64,000 nt of DNA from SR-FBR-E99 sp963732365. GTDB taxonomy: Bacteria; Bacteroidota; Bacteroidia; Bacteroidales; VadinHA17. The stretch spans positions 1 to 64,000 of the forward strand of contig CAVSZC010000005.1 of NCBI GenBank assembly GCA_963732365.1. The letters are read 5' to 3'. Below the pieces are notes generated by a model. It was not told where the DNA came from. It did no database searches and worked only from the letters and a program-made list of their open reading frames with translations. Shown here piece after piece: positions 55,714 to 64,000 of the stretch (its first letter is position 1; each line of letters opens with the position of its first letter). Made by a program: the position numbers and the translations under genes.

Positions 55714-56391
55714 TTAATCAACCACTTCCAGCTCGGTTATCATGCTGAAGATTATCGGGCCCTCAACCAGCTCAGCATAGGGCGTCCCTGCCGGTCCTGG
55801 CACAAGCTGAAAAGCATTTGAATGGCAGTCGGCAAAGAACCTGGTGCCGTCAAAGAAACCGTTGTAATTCAACGTGCCCTTATTGACACCCGGGCCGACA
55901 AGCTCATACCCCGTGTGGGCTTTCACCTGTGTAACAAGATCGGCATAGGGTGTTGGCTCCAGCTGCCCGGTCGCCCAGTTCAGTTCCATCCACGTTTCGG
56001 GCCAGGTGAACTTCACTGCCCCGCCAGGGGTGATCTTGCCTTCAGCCGTCATCTCCCTGTACAGCACAGGAGGATCAAAAGGGATGGTCTCCTTCGTGTG
56101 AAGAGTAAAATTCTGCTTATCAGTGAATGTCAACTCTGCCTCACAGAGTGTAAACATCAGCTCAGGATCAACGATGAGCTTATGTTCCATTTTTGCATAA
56201 ACATACCAGCGCATGTAACCCTCCATCTTGATGGTCCCTTCATGCATGACGAGGGCTTTCATATTCAACTCATCCTGCGATACCAGGGGATCAGTCTCCT
56301 GTTTGGTGCAGCCATTCAGGGCGATCAGCAGTGAGGATAGAACTAATATCATTAGTCCACCCCCATTTGAAAATTGTTTTAATGTCTTCAT
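55714..56391 (-). CDS. Hypothetical lipoprotein
   Basis: A 225-aa lipoprotein I do not recognise. The signal ends SLLIALNGC (lipid Cys about 28). The mature part is mainly beta, with KMEGYMRWYVYAKMEHKLIV, GGAVKFTWPETWMEL and GPGVNKGTLNYNGFFDGTRF; it might be a surface or periplasmic binding domain. A perfect -7 box TAAATTTG (minus strand, 56432-56425) precedes it. The AraC-type regulator gene directly upstream on the same strand may control it (inference). Confidence 0.8.
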   Translation of the reverse strand: MKTLKQFSNGGGLMILVLSSLLIALNGCTKQETDPLVSQDELNMKALVMHEGTIKMEGYMRWYVYAKMEHKLIVDPELMFTLCEAELTFTDKQNFTLHTKETIPFDPPVLYREMTAEGKITPGGAVKFTWPETWMELNWATGQLEPTPYADLVTQVKAHTGYELVGPGVNKGTLNYNGFFDGTRFFADCHSNAFQLVPGPAGTPYAELVEGPIIFSMITELEVVD

Positions 56392-56497
56392 AATGGTACG
56401 TGTTTGGTTAATAAGGTACTATCCCAAATTTATTAACCTGCTGACCGCATGTATTGTAAATTTGCGACAAAGGAATTTGCTGCCTTGAATGGGCATA

Positions 56498-57331
56498 CTA
56501 CTGATTTTTAATGAATAACCTGTTGTGGACGATTTTCCTTCCTGACTCTGCTGACTGCAACTGTCCGGGAGAAATTCCGGTCATCTTTTTTATGTCCTTG
56601 ATGAAGTGTGACTGGTCAAAGTACCCGCTTAAATAACTGAGTCCTGCAAGGTTGGCCTCCGTTTCTTCCGCCAGCATCCTGATAGCCCTGTTGATTCTGA
56701 ATACCTGCAGAAGCTCCTTGGCAGGTATGCCAATCTCCTCCATGAAGTGTCTTTCCAGTGACCTGGGGGTAATATTGTATATATTGCACAGCTGTGATAC
56801 CCTTATCATCCCGCCGGTTTTTTCCATTCGTCCGACGACGTGGTCAAGCAGATCATTCCCGGCCTGATGCCCGATCGCCGCACCTGAAAAGAAGTTTTCA
56901 AACAGCTCCTTCATCGATTTAATATCGCTGCATGAATTAAGCTGTTCCCACAGATAACTGATGTCTCTCCTGAACACAGAATCACCCGTAATACAGTATT
57001 TGCTGAAGTCTGAGCTCCTTATCCTGAACAGGCTGAAGAAACCACGGGGTCTGAATACCACACAAAAACCCCCTCTTCTTCCTGTCCCGGACATATTCGA
57101 AAAAGCGTTCTGATCATAATGATGCAACCCTGCCAGGTGGATCCCCGGAAAATCCAGATCATAGTAGCCGGGTGAGAACAGACTCACCCCGGTAAAGTTG
57201 AAATACAGTTCGACATAAGGGATCGGGACAATTCTGTAGATACCTGTCAGTTCGGTCTCGATGTATTTATAATACTGAATGAACGGTTTAAAAAGATCTG
57301 AAGGTTCCGCTATGTCGATTTTCTGACCCAT
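56498..57331 (-). CDS. AraC-family transcriptional regulator
   Basis: A 277-aa regulator with an N-terminal sensing domain of the DUF6597 type (about 1-140; YYKYIETELTGIYRIVPIPY, FRPRGFFSLFRI) and an AraC HTH domain (about 165-262): NIYNITPRSLERHFMEEIGI and LSYLSGYFDQSHFIKDIKKM are the two helix-turn-helices. The ligand is unknown. Likely targets are its own gene and the lipoprotein gene downstream (106-bp gap). Confidence 0.92.
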   Translation of the reverse strand: MGQKIDIAEPSDLFKPFIQYYKYIETELTGIYRIVPIPYVELYFNFTGVSLFSPGYYDLDFPGIHLAGLHHYDQNAFSNMSGTGRRGGFCVVFRPRGFFSLFRIRSSDFSKYCITGDSVFRRDISYLWEQLNSCSDIKSMKELFENFFSGAAIGHQAGNDLLDHVVGRMEKTGGMIRVSQLCNIYNITPRSLERHFMEEIGIPAKELLQVFRINRAIRMLAEETEANLAGLSYLSGYFDQSHFIKDIKKMTGISPGQLQSAESGRKIVHNRLFIKNQ

Positions 57332-57399
57332 TGCAGGGATTATTACACCAGATGATCATGATGCGAAAAACGTCTGTCTGGCATTCCTAAACTATTTCC

Positions 57400-57431
57400 C
57401 TAAAATTAAGCAATAAAAAGAAGCATGTCAA
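57400..57431 (-). promoter_or_regulatory. Candidate promoter of the AraC-family regulator gene
   Basis: On the minus strand TTG (57431-57429), 20 nt, then TAATTTTAG (57408-57400), one base from TAnnTTTG. The 5' UTR would be about 65 nt. Confidence 0.45.
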
Positions 57432-57587
57432 TAGTCTGGCCCGGGCGGGGGAATTCAGTTATTTATCCTGTAACCGGTACTGGGATATGCATATTTAAGC
57501 GTACTGATGCTGGGCAATGGCAGTTTGAGTGAAATGCCGCTTTTTACGACAGCCTGCCTGCCGGAAATGAATGATGTTTTGGCGTCT

Positions 57588-59771
57588 TTACTTAGGTTTT
57601 TGGTATTCTGATAATCCCATTTTCTTAATTATAGCCTGGATCCTTGGTTCTGAACGGACAATTTCAAGACCTGATCGTGCATTGTTGTTGAAACTATTTA
57701 AATACACCAGATCCATAAAAGAAACCTTGGAGTTTTCGTAAAATCTCTCAATCCCGTTTATAATTTCTTCTTTGGTGCCGACTATTGCGAGGACTGTTTG
57801 TATACTCCGGTAATCATCAGGAGTCCTCTCCCGGACTAATTCGAGTCGCCATTTCAACAGTCCGTTCATTCCGGCTTTATCATATATATCTTTCACAAGA
57901 TTTGCACTGTTTAATAATACTGTATCACTGGAATTCAGAAATATTTGTTCAAGCATTTCAACAGCTTTTAATTCTTCTTCCAGCTTAAGGTAATTTAGAA
58001 ACATAGCTCCATAGTTGTCTCTTCCAGGAACAAGTTCTTGCACTTTCATAAACGCTTCCAGAGATTCTCTGTATTTACCTTCGTTATAGTAAAAATCTCC
58101 GCTTAACTCATGGAGTCTCACGTAGAAGGGATCAATATTCAATGCGATATCAATATGTTTGCGAGCCTCAGTATTTTCTCTCAGCCTATCCAGTAAGGTA
58201 GCATAATACTGATGAGCAACAGAATAATTTGGATTCAGGTTAATGGCAGTAAGTAATTCCTTACGTGCCTCTTCCCATTTCCACTCAAATTCAGATAAAA
58301 GTACACCAAGCACCGCATGTGCTTCCGCAAGATCCTCGTCTAATTCAAGAGCCCTTTTTACATATTCCTGTGATTTATAATATGCCTCCTGTGGCGTTAT
58401 TTTTATTGAGGGCCCTCTATAATCCGACCATGTTTGCAGCTTGTACGCATCAGCCAATCCTGCATAAGCCAGAGCGTATTCCTGATCTGCAGCTATTGCC
58501 TTTTCAAAATAACCGATACTTTTGCTGACCCCGTCTGCAGTCCTTTTCTGAATGAAAAAGAGACCCTCCATATATAGATCATATGCTTCAGTATTTTCGG
58601 TTGAATTTTCCATCATCTGTTCCTTTTCTTCAGCAGTAAGTTTCGCTTTTAGCTCCCTGGCAACGGTTTGAGCCACTTCAGACTGAATAAGGAAAATATC
58701 TGAGAGGTTTTTATCATATATTTCAGACCACAAATGAATATCATTTCTTGCATCTATAAGCTGGACTGTTATTCTTACATTATTTCCGATTCTTTGAATG
58801 CTGCCCTCAAGAATGGCAGTAACACCCAGTTCCCTGCCAATTTCTTTCAAGGAAAGTTCTGTATTTTTATATCTCTTTGTCGAGGTGCTGGATATTACTT
58901 TTAGTTCACCCAACTTGAAGAGATGGTTTAATATTGCTTCAACTATACCATCACTGAAATATTCCTGCTCAGGATCATTGCTCAAATTTGTAAATGGTAA
59001 TACAGCAATTGATTTCTCAATCTCTTCTTTTGGGCTAAGCCATCCTGGAATAAATAGGATGCCGAGAATGACTATTGCCAATGCTAAAATTGAACCGGTG
59101 ATAGTTCCTGCTTTTTTACTTTTTGAGACTGTTCGGACTGGCTCTTTTGACGACTCTTTAATTGCTTGTTCGGGTCCCTTTAATGCGCCGATAATCTCTT
59201 TAATGGCGTTGGCGATCTTGTTGATCTGTATTCTATACTTAGTGGCGTTGAGGTTCTTACTTTCGTTGTCATCCATTGTTAGAGGCTTGTTCACGCCTGG
59301 TTCTTTGTATATGAACTCAACACCCCGCAACATTCCGCCCAGCAACGACTCACACTCTTTTACGTCAGCCGTGTCAAGATCATGAATAATCACGGGCAGT
59401 ACCCTTTTAGCTACATTGCCATTGGACAATTTTACCTTAAGCCCGTACTGATCAATTGAAGCCTGCTTAACAAAGGCTTTGAACTCATGTTCCCAGGCAA
59501 AAGATTTCGGGTCGCAATAAGTGCGGGAGATGATCGGAATGAAGATAAGACATTTGAGTTTCTCCTTCAGGGATTCATCAACATCATGTGTATCCAGAAG
59601 TCCGTCATGAGGGTTAATGTCAAAATAAACGCTGATTTCTTCCTTGAAGGTGGATTCGAGTTCCCCTTTCAGGTTATTGACAAACTCAGTCACCCAGCCA
59701 TCGTGCTTGTTATCCTTCTGGCGGTAGCTGATGAAAATGTCGTAATTATATCCTTCAATGATGCTGGACAT
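57588..59771 (-). CDS. TIR domain - TM - TolB/FlgO-like - TPR protein (paralogue 1)
   Basis: A 727-aa protein. The TIR domain (about 8-170) starts YNYDIFISYRQKDNKHDGW; FIPIISRTYCDPKSFAWEHE holds candidate catalytic Glu 94/96. A TM helix at about 222-245, preceded by SKSKK, predicts TIR inside and the rest outside the cytoplasm. KSIAVLPFTNLSNDPEQEYF begins a TolB/FlgO-like domain (about 252-385), followed by several TPRs (about 400-660; ALAYAGLADAYKL, AEAHAVLGVLLSEF). TIR domains bind or cleave NAD+, and TolB-TPR modules occur elsewhere behind cyclases or winged helices, so here TIR probably replaces the usual output domain. Paralogue at 61637-63949. Confidence 0.87.
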   Translation of the reverse strand: MSSIIEGYNYDIFISYRQKDNKHDGWVTEFVNNLKGELESTFKEEISVYFDINPHDGLLDTHDVDESLKEKLKCLIFIPIISRTYCDPKSFAWEHEFKAFVKQASIDQYGLKVKLSNGNVAKRVLPVIIHDLDTADVKECESLLGGMLRGVEFIYKEPGVNKPLTMDDNESKNLNATKYRIQINKIANAIKEIIGALKGPEQAIKESSKEPVRTVSKSKKAGTITGSILALAIVILGILFIPGWLSPKEEIEKSIAVLPFTNLSNDPEQEYFSDGIVEAILNHLFKLGELKVISSTSTKRYKNTELSLKEIGRELGVTAILEGSIQRIGNNVRITVQLIDARNDIHLWSEIYDKNLSDIFLIQSEVAQTVARELKAKLTAEEKEQMMENSTENTEAYDLYMEGLFFIQKRTADGVSKSIGYFEKAIAADQEYALAYAGLADAYKLQTWSDYRGPSIKITPQEAYYKSQEYVKRALELDEDLAEAHAVLGVLLSEFEWKWEEARKELLTAINLNPNYSVAHQYYATLLDRLRENTEARKHIDIALNIDPFYVRLHELSGDFYYNEGKYRESLEAFMKVQELVPGRDNYGAMFLNYLKLEEELKAVEMLEQIFLNSSDTVLLNSANLVKDIYDKAGMNGLLKWRLELVRERTPDDYRSIQTVLAIVGTKEEIINGIERFYENSKVSFMDLVYLNSFNNNARSGLEIVRSEPRIQAIIKKMGLSEYQKPK
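59620..59696. repeat. 77-bp block identical between the two TIR genes (copy 1)
   Basis: This stretch of the TIR-coding region is identical base for base to 63798-63874, although flanking parts of the two genes differ at many third positions. It covers the segment around ELESTFKEEISVYFDI. Confidence 0.9.
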
Positions 59772-59790
59772 CTGAGGATTATTTCGTTAT

Positions 59791-59821
59791 GCAAGTTAAA
59801 AATTGTTTGGACCAAATTCAA
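59791..59821 (-). promoter_or_regulatory. Candidate promoter of TIR gene 1
   Basis: On the minus strand TTG (59821-59819), 20 nt, then TAACTTGC (59798-59791), about 20 nt before the ATG. Confidence 0.45.
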
Positions 59822-60102
59822 TTTTCTTTCAGCTTGTGAGTGTGTTAACCCCCTGCAATTTGGACAGAAATCAGGGAAAAACAGGCCCAAAATGCTGACA
59901 CTTTCGGTTTTATCATGACATCCCGACAACTGTGCCGGGCTCGTCATTGGCAGCACCCAGCTACCTGACGCATGCGGTCAGCTCGGCCGTATTGATACCA
60001 TGGGAAGCAAATGTCAATACGTGGTTACCTTATTGCAATAACCAGACTAGTTGACAACATTCGGCCACTAACTATGACTTATTAAGAGGCGTCATAAATT
60101 TG

Positions 60103-60133
60103 TTTGACTTCAGGCCTATATGGTGTAACTTGC
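60103..60133 (+). promoter_or_regulatory. Candidate promoter of aldo/keto reductase 2
   Basis: TTTG (60103-60106), 19 nt, then TAACTTGC (60126-60133), about 34 nt before the ATG. Confidence 0.45.
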
Positions 60134-60166
60134 ATTAATGTTGTTGATTGAAATCCATTAGATCCT

Positions 60167-61555
60167 ATGAAATCAAAAACTTTAAACAGGAGAAACTTTA
60201 TTGGAAAGTCATCTCTCGGCCTTATGGCAGCAGGAGTGGGGATCGCGAATTATCCGTATTCAACCTTAGAAGGCAGGCCAAGTCAAAGCCAGATAAAGAT
60301 CACAGGCTATCGTATACTTGGGCGTACAGGCTTCAAAGTATCGGATATCGGTTGCGGGCCTGCTATTATGACTAATGAGAATCTTCTTAAAGCAGTGATC
60401 GATTCAGGGGTGAATATTATCGACACCGCTGAATTTTACGGGAACGGGAATAATGAAATTCTGGTTGGAAAAGCAATAAAGGAATTCGATCGTAAATCGT
60501 TATTCATCAACACAAAACTGATGATTAACAAGAATGATAACACAGAACTAATTAAAGAACGTGTCCGTAAGTGCCTTGAAAGGCTTGACACCAGCTACCT
60601 TGACGGACTTATGCTTTGGAATCCGATGTCAGTTGAGGATGTTAAAAACAAGGAATTTCATAATGCGTTCAGGCAGCTGAAAGAAGAAGGAAAAGTAAGG
60701 TTCTGCGGAATTTCCTGCCATGGTTCTGAATACCCCACTTCCGCTCAGGACAATATGGAGAAAATAATTTGCGGAGCAATTGCAGACGGAGGTTTTGACC
60801 ATGTTCTTTTTGTCTATAATTATGCCCAGCAGGAAATGGGCAATAATATTTTGAAGGAATGTGCCGCAACAAATACTGGGGCGTTTCTGATGAAAACTGA
60901 TCCTTTTGGCAAGCGGTACCTTGATATAATTGATAGAGTCAATGCACTGCGTAAAGAGAACAAACCAGTAGATGAAAATTTATCTAAAAAATATGAAACC
61001 ATTCTCGAAAAACAAAAGAGTGGAAAAGCTTATCTTACTGAGGATCAGCTTGGTGATAGCAGTGCAAGAAGAGAAGCTGCAATAAACTTTGTTCTGGACA
61101 ATCCGGCTGTCAGCTCAGCCTTGATTTCATTCAGCAATTTTGAAGAAATCCAGGATTATGTAAGTCTTTCGGGGGGAAAACTTACCCTGAAGAACCGCAC
61201 TGTAATGGATGCCATGAAAGATAAATTTGGTCATTTATATTGCCGTCATGCATGTGGAATATGCGAAACAAGTTGTCCTTATAATGTCCCTGTCAATACG
61301 ATAGCAAGATTTAACCATTATTTTATCTCACAGAAAAGAGAGAAATATGCCATTCAGAAATACAATGAATTGCATAGTCCTAAGACCGCAATGTGCTTGA
61401 ATTGTGAAGGATTTTGCGAATCCAGTTGCCCTTACGGTGTTTCAGTAAGGACGATAATGGCAATCGCGCATGAAAATTTAGACCTTAATCTCGGATATCA
61501 CCGAATCCCATTCACCCCTAAACTGTCTTTCCCCCAGCAAAGAAGGGCAGAATAA
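60167..61555 (+). CDS. Tat-exported aldo/keto reductase-like Fe-S protein (paralogue 2)
   Basis: A 462-aa paralogue of 50862-52157. NRRNFIGKSSLGLMAAGVGI is a Tat signal; the AKR barrel has ILGRTGFKVSDIG, Asp and Tyr in IIDTAEFYGNGNNE and Lys in NTKLM. At the position of the catalytic His it reads GLMLWNPMS, so the His is replaced by Trp. C-terminal CRHACGICETSCP and CLNCEGFCESSC are ferredoxin-like cluster motifs. Compared with paralogue 1 it has a longer insert (VNALRKENKPVDENLSKKYE region). It sits between the two minus-strand TIR genes, divergent from the first and convergent with the second. Confidence 0.87.
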   Translation: MKSKTLNRRNFIGKSSLGLMAAGVGIANYPYSTLEGRPSQSQIKITGYRILGRTGFKVSDIGCGPAIMTNENLLKAVIDSGVNIIDTAEFYGNGNNEILVGKAIKEFDRKSLFINTKLMINKNDNTELIKERVRKCLERLDTSYLDGLMLWNPMSVEDVKNKEFHNAFRQLKEEGKVRFCGISCHGSEYPTSAQDNMEKIICGAIADGGFDHVLFVYNYAQQEMGNNILKECAATNTGAFLMKTDPFGKRYLDIIDRVNALRKENKPVDENLSKKYETILEKQKSGKAYLTEDQLGDSSARREAAINFVLDNPAVSSALISFSNFEEIQDYVSLSGGKLTLKNRTVMDAMKDKFGHLYCRHACGICETSCPYNVPVNTIARFNHYFISQKREKYAIQKYNELHSPKTAMCLNCEGFCESSCPYGVSVRTIMAIAHENLDLNLGYHRIPFTPKLSFPQQRRAE

Positions 61556-61636
61556 TAGAGATTTAAGTCCAAGCTGTGATATTCAATTTGCTTGTGCTTC
61601 CAGGGAGTAAGGCTGATTAAGTTTGTGGATTATAAG

Positions 61637-63949
61637 TCAATCATTATTTTGATCGGCGACAGCCTTTTTTGCTGCTTCGAGATGAAGATATATCCCATGA
61701 TCATAAACAGGTTTTAAAGCCCAGCTTTTCTCCAGGAATTCCAGGGCTTCCCGGTATTTACCTTGTTTAAATAATCCCCAGCCCTTAGTATCTAAGTAAA
61801 CATAATTATCCGGCTCTGATTTCAGAGCATTATCAACGAGGTCTAACCCCTCATTTATGTTGCGGTCATTATCAATCAGGAACCAGGCAAGATTGTTCAT
61901 TATATTGGGAATTATTGGTTCTATCAACAGTGCCTGGCGATAATATTCCTCTGCTTGATCCGGAATGCCTGCCTGTTCATAAATACCAGCAAGGTTTGTG
62001 GCAATCAATGCCTCAGATGGAGAATATTCTTTAATAATTGATTTGAATTTCTCAATGTATTCATTTGCTTCTTTTGTCTTTTCCTCATATAACGCCAGAA
62101 CGGCCTGCCTGAAAGTAATTGAAAGATTATCCTGGTAATATTTCGATGCTTTCCTGTAGAGCTTTTTTTCCTTTCCATACTGTCCGGTCTTATGGTATGC
62201 AAATCCAAGCCCAGCAAACAAACTAAATCCCGGATTTTCATCCCATTCTTCATTCAGTTCAAGACCCTGCTCATATTCGGGGATTGCTTTATCATATTGT
62301 TCTAAGTTCATGTATTCAGATGCCAAAAGGTAATAGATAACTGCACGGTCACCATGAGACTGCAATTCCTGCCGAAGATATTTTATTGCTTCATGGGGAG
62401 TTTCAAACAGGCGGGCATATAACCAGTTTATATTTCCCCTGTATATCATGGGAATGCGGTCCCTTTCATTGTATAACTTGAGGCACAACTCTTTTGCTTC
62501 TGTGTAATTCCCCCGGAACATCGTTTGTGCAACAATGTATGCTTTTGCGGAAAAAAAGTTGGAGTCTATTGCCACTGCCTCTTTATAAAGTTTCAAAGCT
62601 GTTGTCACATCACCGTTCCCAACAGCCTCATTGCCACTTATGAAAAGTTTGTATGCCTCCGGTGAGTTTGTATTGCCATAGAACTGCTGATCACGCGAAG
62701 TCCCTTTTTTTAAAGTCGATATTACAAGAAAGTTCTTAATCCATCTGTTAAGCGTATCAATGTTCGGGAAAACCATTGCCTCGTCAGAGGGATATTCAAT
62801 TTCAAAGGATTTCAGGGCTTCTCTTGTTCTTGTATCTATTAATACCGCATTTACACGCATTTTTGGCCCTGCCTGCTTAATACTGCCATAGATAAACAGA
62901 TCTGATTCCAGTTTTTTGGAAACCGCCCTTGCAATAAGTGGTGTCATTGAAGCATAATTGGTCAATCCATGGCTCTTAATCAGGGAATTTGTTTGTTCTG
63001 TCTGTCTGACTTTTAGTTCATCAGGGTAGTTTGACAGGTATGTGACCAGCATATCCTGTATCCCGTTCTGCCACACGTCCCAGATCGAATCATTAGTCAT
63101 ATTCTGAAATGGCATCACAGCAATCGAAATCCTTTCACCAGACATCCTCAGCTTTTCCAGCGTATCCTTTTTGAATATTTTCGGATAAGCAAAAACCGAA
63201 GCAAGGATTAATATTGCAACGCCAATTACTGCTGATAACAATTTCCATTTAGGTGGCTTAGTATTTTGCTCTGAATCAATTTTTCTGTCTTCTCTGGTTC
63301 CTTTAAACCTTTCTTTGGGGAGATCCTTTACCTGGATCATATTGGCAGGTTCCGCCTTCATCCCGGCAATGATCTCCTTTACTGCATGAGCAACCTTGAT
63401 TACCTGGATTTTGTATTTGGTGTTGTTGAGATTTTTCTTTTCATCATCATCAGGAGCAAGTGGTTTATCTATTCCTGATTCTTTATAGACAAACTCAACT
63501 CCACGAAGTACTCCTCCCAGAACAGTCTCACATTCCTTTATATCAGCAACATCCAGGTGATGAATCCTCACAGGTAATACCCTGCTCGCCACATTCCCAT
63601 TGGGCAGTTTTACTTTCAATCCGAACTGATCCTTTGAAGCCTGGTCAACAAAGACCTTAAATTCATGCTCCCATGCAAATGATTTTGGATCGCAATAGGT
63701 ACGCGAGATAATTGGAATAAAGATCAGGCATTTCAGCTTCTCTTTCAGGGAGGCATCAACATCATGTGTCTCCAGAAGTCCGTCATGAGGGTTGATATCA
63801 AAATAAACGCTGATTTCTTCCTTGAAGGTGGATTCGAGTTCCCCTTTCAGGTTATTGACAAACTCAGTCACCCAACCATCGTGTTTATTGTCTTTCTGTC
63901 GATAGGAAATGAAGATGTCGTACTGGTAACCTGGGATTATGCTTGCCAT
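61637..63949 (-). CDS. TIR domain - TM - TolB/FlgO-like - TPR protein (paralogue 2)
   Basis: A 770-aa protein. Residues 1-198 are nearly the same as in the 57588-59771 protein (YQYDIFISYRQKDNKHDGW, FIPIISRTYCDPKSFAWEHE), then the linkers diverge. TM at about 235-256 (LLSAVIGVAILILASVFAYP). The following TolB/FlgO-like region (RISIAVMPFQNMTNDSIWDV) and TPRs (EEYYRQALLIEPIIPNIMNN, ALEFLEKSWALKPVYDHG) are only distantly similar to those of paralogue 1, so the sensing parts have diverged while the TIR part is conserved. Same predicted topology. Confidence 0.87.
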   Translation of the reverse strand: MASIIPGYQYDIFISYRQKDNKHDGWVTEFVNNLKGELESTFKEEISVYFDINPHDGLLETHDVDASLKEKLKCLIFIPIISRTYCDPKSFAWEHEFKVFVDQASKDQFGLKVKLPNGNVASRVLPVRIHHLDVADIKECETVLGGVLRGVEFVYKESGIDKPLAPDDDEKKNLNNTKYKIQVIKVAHAVKEIIAGMKAEPANMIQVKDLPKERFKGTREDRKIDSEQNTKPPKWKLLSAVIGVAILILASVFAYPKIFKKDTLEKLRMSGERISIAVMPFQNMTNDSIWDVWQNGIQDMLVTYLSNYPDELKVRQTEQTNSLIKSHGLTNYASMTPLIARAVSKKLESDLFIYGSIKQAGPKMRVNAVLIDTRTREALKSFEIEYPSDEAMVFPNIDTLNRWIKNFLVISTLKKGTSRDQQFYGNTNSPEAYKLFISGNEAVGNGDVTTALKLYKEAVAIDSNFFSAKAYIVAQTMFRGNYTEAKELCLKLYNERDRIPMIYRGNINWLYARLFETPHEAIKYLRQELQSHGDRAVIYYLLASEYMNLEQYDKAIPEYEQGLELNEEWDENPGFSLFAGLGFAYHKTGQYGKEKKLYRKASKYYQDNLSITFRQAVLALYEEKTKEANEYIEKFKSIIKEYSPSEALIATNLAGIYEQAGIPDQAEEYYRQALLIEPIIPNIMNNLAWFLIDNDRNINEGLDLVDNALKSEPDNYVYLDTKGWGLFKQGKYREALEFLEKSWALKPVYDHGIYLHLEAAKKAVADQNND
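63798..63874. repeat. 77-bp block identical between the two TIR genes (copy 2)
   Basis: Identical to 59620-59696 in the same orientation, within the TIR-coding region. Confidence 0.9.
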
Positions 63950-63967
63950 CTTATCCGTTCATTGTGA

Positions 63968-63999
63968 TAAAGTTAAGAAAGACTTAAATGCAAGTCAAA
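63968..63999 (-). promoter_or_regulatory. Candidate promoter of TIR gene 2
   Basis: On the minus strand TTTG (63999-63996), 20 nt, then TAACTTTA (63975-63968), one base from the TAnnTTTG consensus and about 18 nt before the ATG. Confidence 0.55.
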
Positions 64000-64000
64000 T

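Larger units (their letters stand above)
59772..60166. other. 395-bp divergent intergenic region between TIR gene 1 and aldo/keto reductase 2
   Basis: No gene or RNA structure was recognised. The minus-strand and plus-strand candidate promoters of the two flanking genes lie at its ends and share the decamer TAACTTGCAT. The middle (about 59840-60080) shows nothing I can name. Confidence 0.6.

Noticed and set aside
57588..63949. Named defence system such as Thoeris
   Set aside because: Thoeris needs a ThsA-type SIR2/SLOG effector beside the TIR protein; none is present, and these TIR proteins are membrane-spanning with TolB-TPR regions.

Overview
The window looks like a chromosomal segment of a member of the Bacteroidota, probably Bacteroidales or Marinilabiliales; species is not assigned. 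The reasons are a type IX secretion (T9SS) component of the PorZ type, the gene order ftsX-DUF3098-uppP-truB-queA, DcaP-like and M16 envelope proteins, polysaccharide-degrading enzymes (GH28, GH106), and several promoters of the TTTG-N19/20-TAnnTTTG type used by this phylum. Shine-Dalgarno sequences are mostly absent. No rRNA, tRNA, CRISPR array, insertion sequence or phage gene was recognised.

Region 1 (1-10279, minus strand) is the 5' part of one giant secreted adhesin gene that runs off the left edge of the window. It encodes a signal peptide, two jelly-roll-like modules, a cadherin-like module, a C-type lectin domain, a PKD/Ig-like module and then about 32.6 tandem 82-residue HYR-like repeats (246 bp each). 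The many short ORFs seen on both strands in this region are shadows of it. Almost every base difference between repeat units is synonymous in the adhesin frame.

Region 2 (10.4-31 kb) is mostly housekeeping and core Bacteroidota genes: queA, truB, uppP, DUF3098, ftsX and ilvE on the minus strand, then rdgB and porZ, recO, a GH3-family adenylating enzyme, a deoxynucleoside kinase, an M16 protease and a CPA2 antiporter on the plus strand. Two class III adenylate cyclases sit among them on the minus strand. One has an intact HD phosphohydrolase domain. The other, membrane-bound, has the same domain with its metal ligands lost.

Region 3 (29.8-46.3 kb) has a plus-strand trio (lipoprotein, phosphoesterase, Cache-PAS-PAS-CBS-DUF294 signalling protein). 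Facing it is an eight-gene minus-strand run: nhaA, a 2H phosphoesterase, GH106, GH28, an unusual two-subunit sodium/solute symporter, a membrane TPR-like protein and an outer-membrane porin. This may be a sugar-acid or rhamnogalacturonan-related module joined to a regulated carboxylate uptake system.

Region 4 (46.4-57.4 kb) carries accessory metabolism and envelope genes: a beta-lactamase-fold hydrolase, an old yellow enzyme, a YqaA-like membrane protein, a PiT transporter, a Tat-exported aldo/keto reductase with Fe-S clusters, a subtilase lipoprotein, TauE, DsrE, a small membrane protein, a lipoprotein and an AraC regulator.

Region 5 (57.6-64 kb) is the most unusual part. Two paralogous proteins with a cytoplasmic TIR domain, one transmembrane helix, a TolB/FlgO-like domain and TPRs flank a second Tat-exported Fe-S aldo/keto reductase. 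The two TIR genes share a 77-bp identical block. The two aldo/keto reductases in the window each lack a different residue of the usual catalytic tetrad. This set is the best candidate for an undescribed envelope-sensing TIR system.
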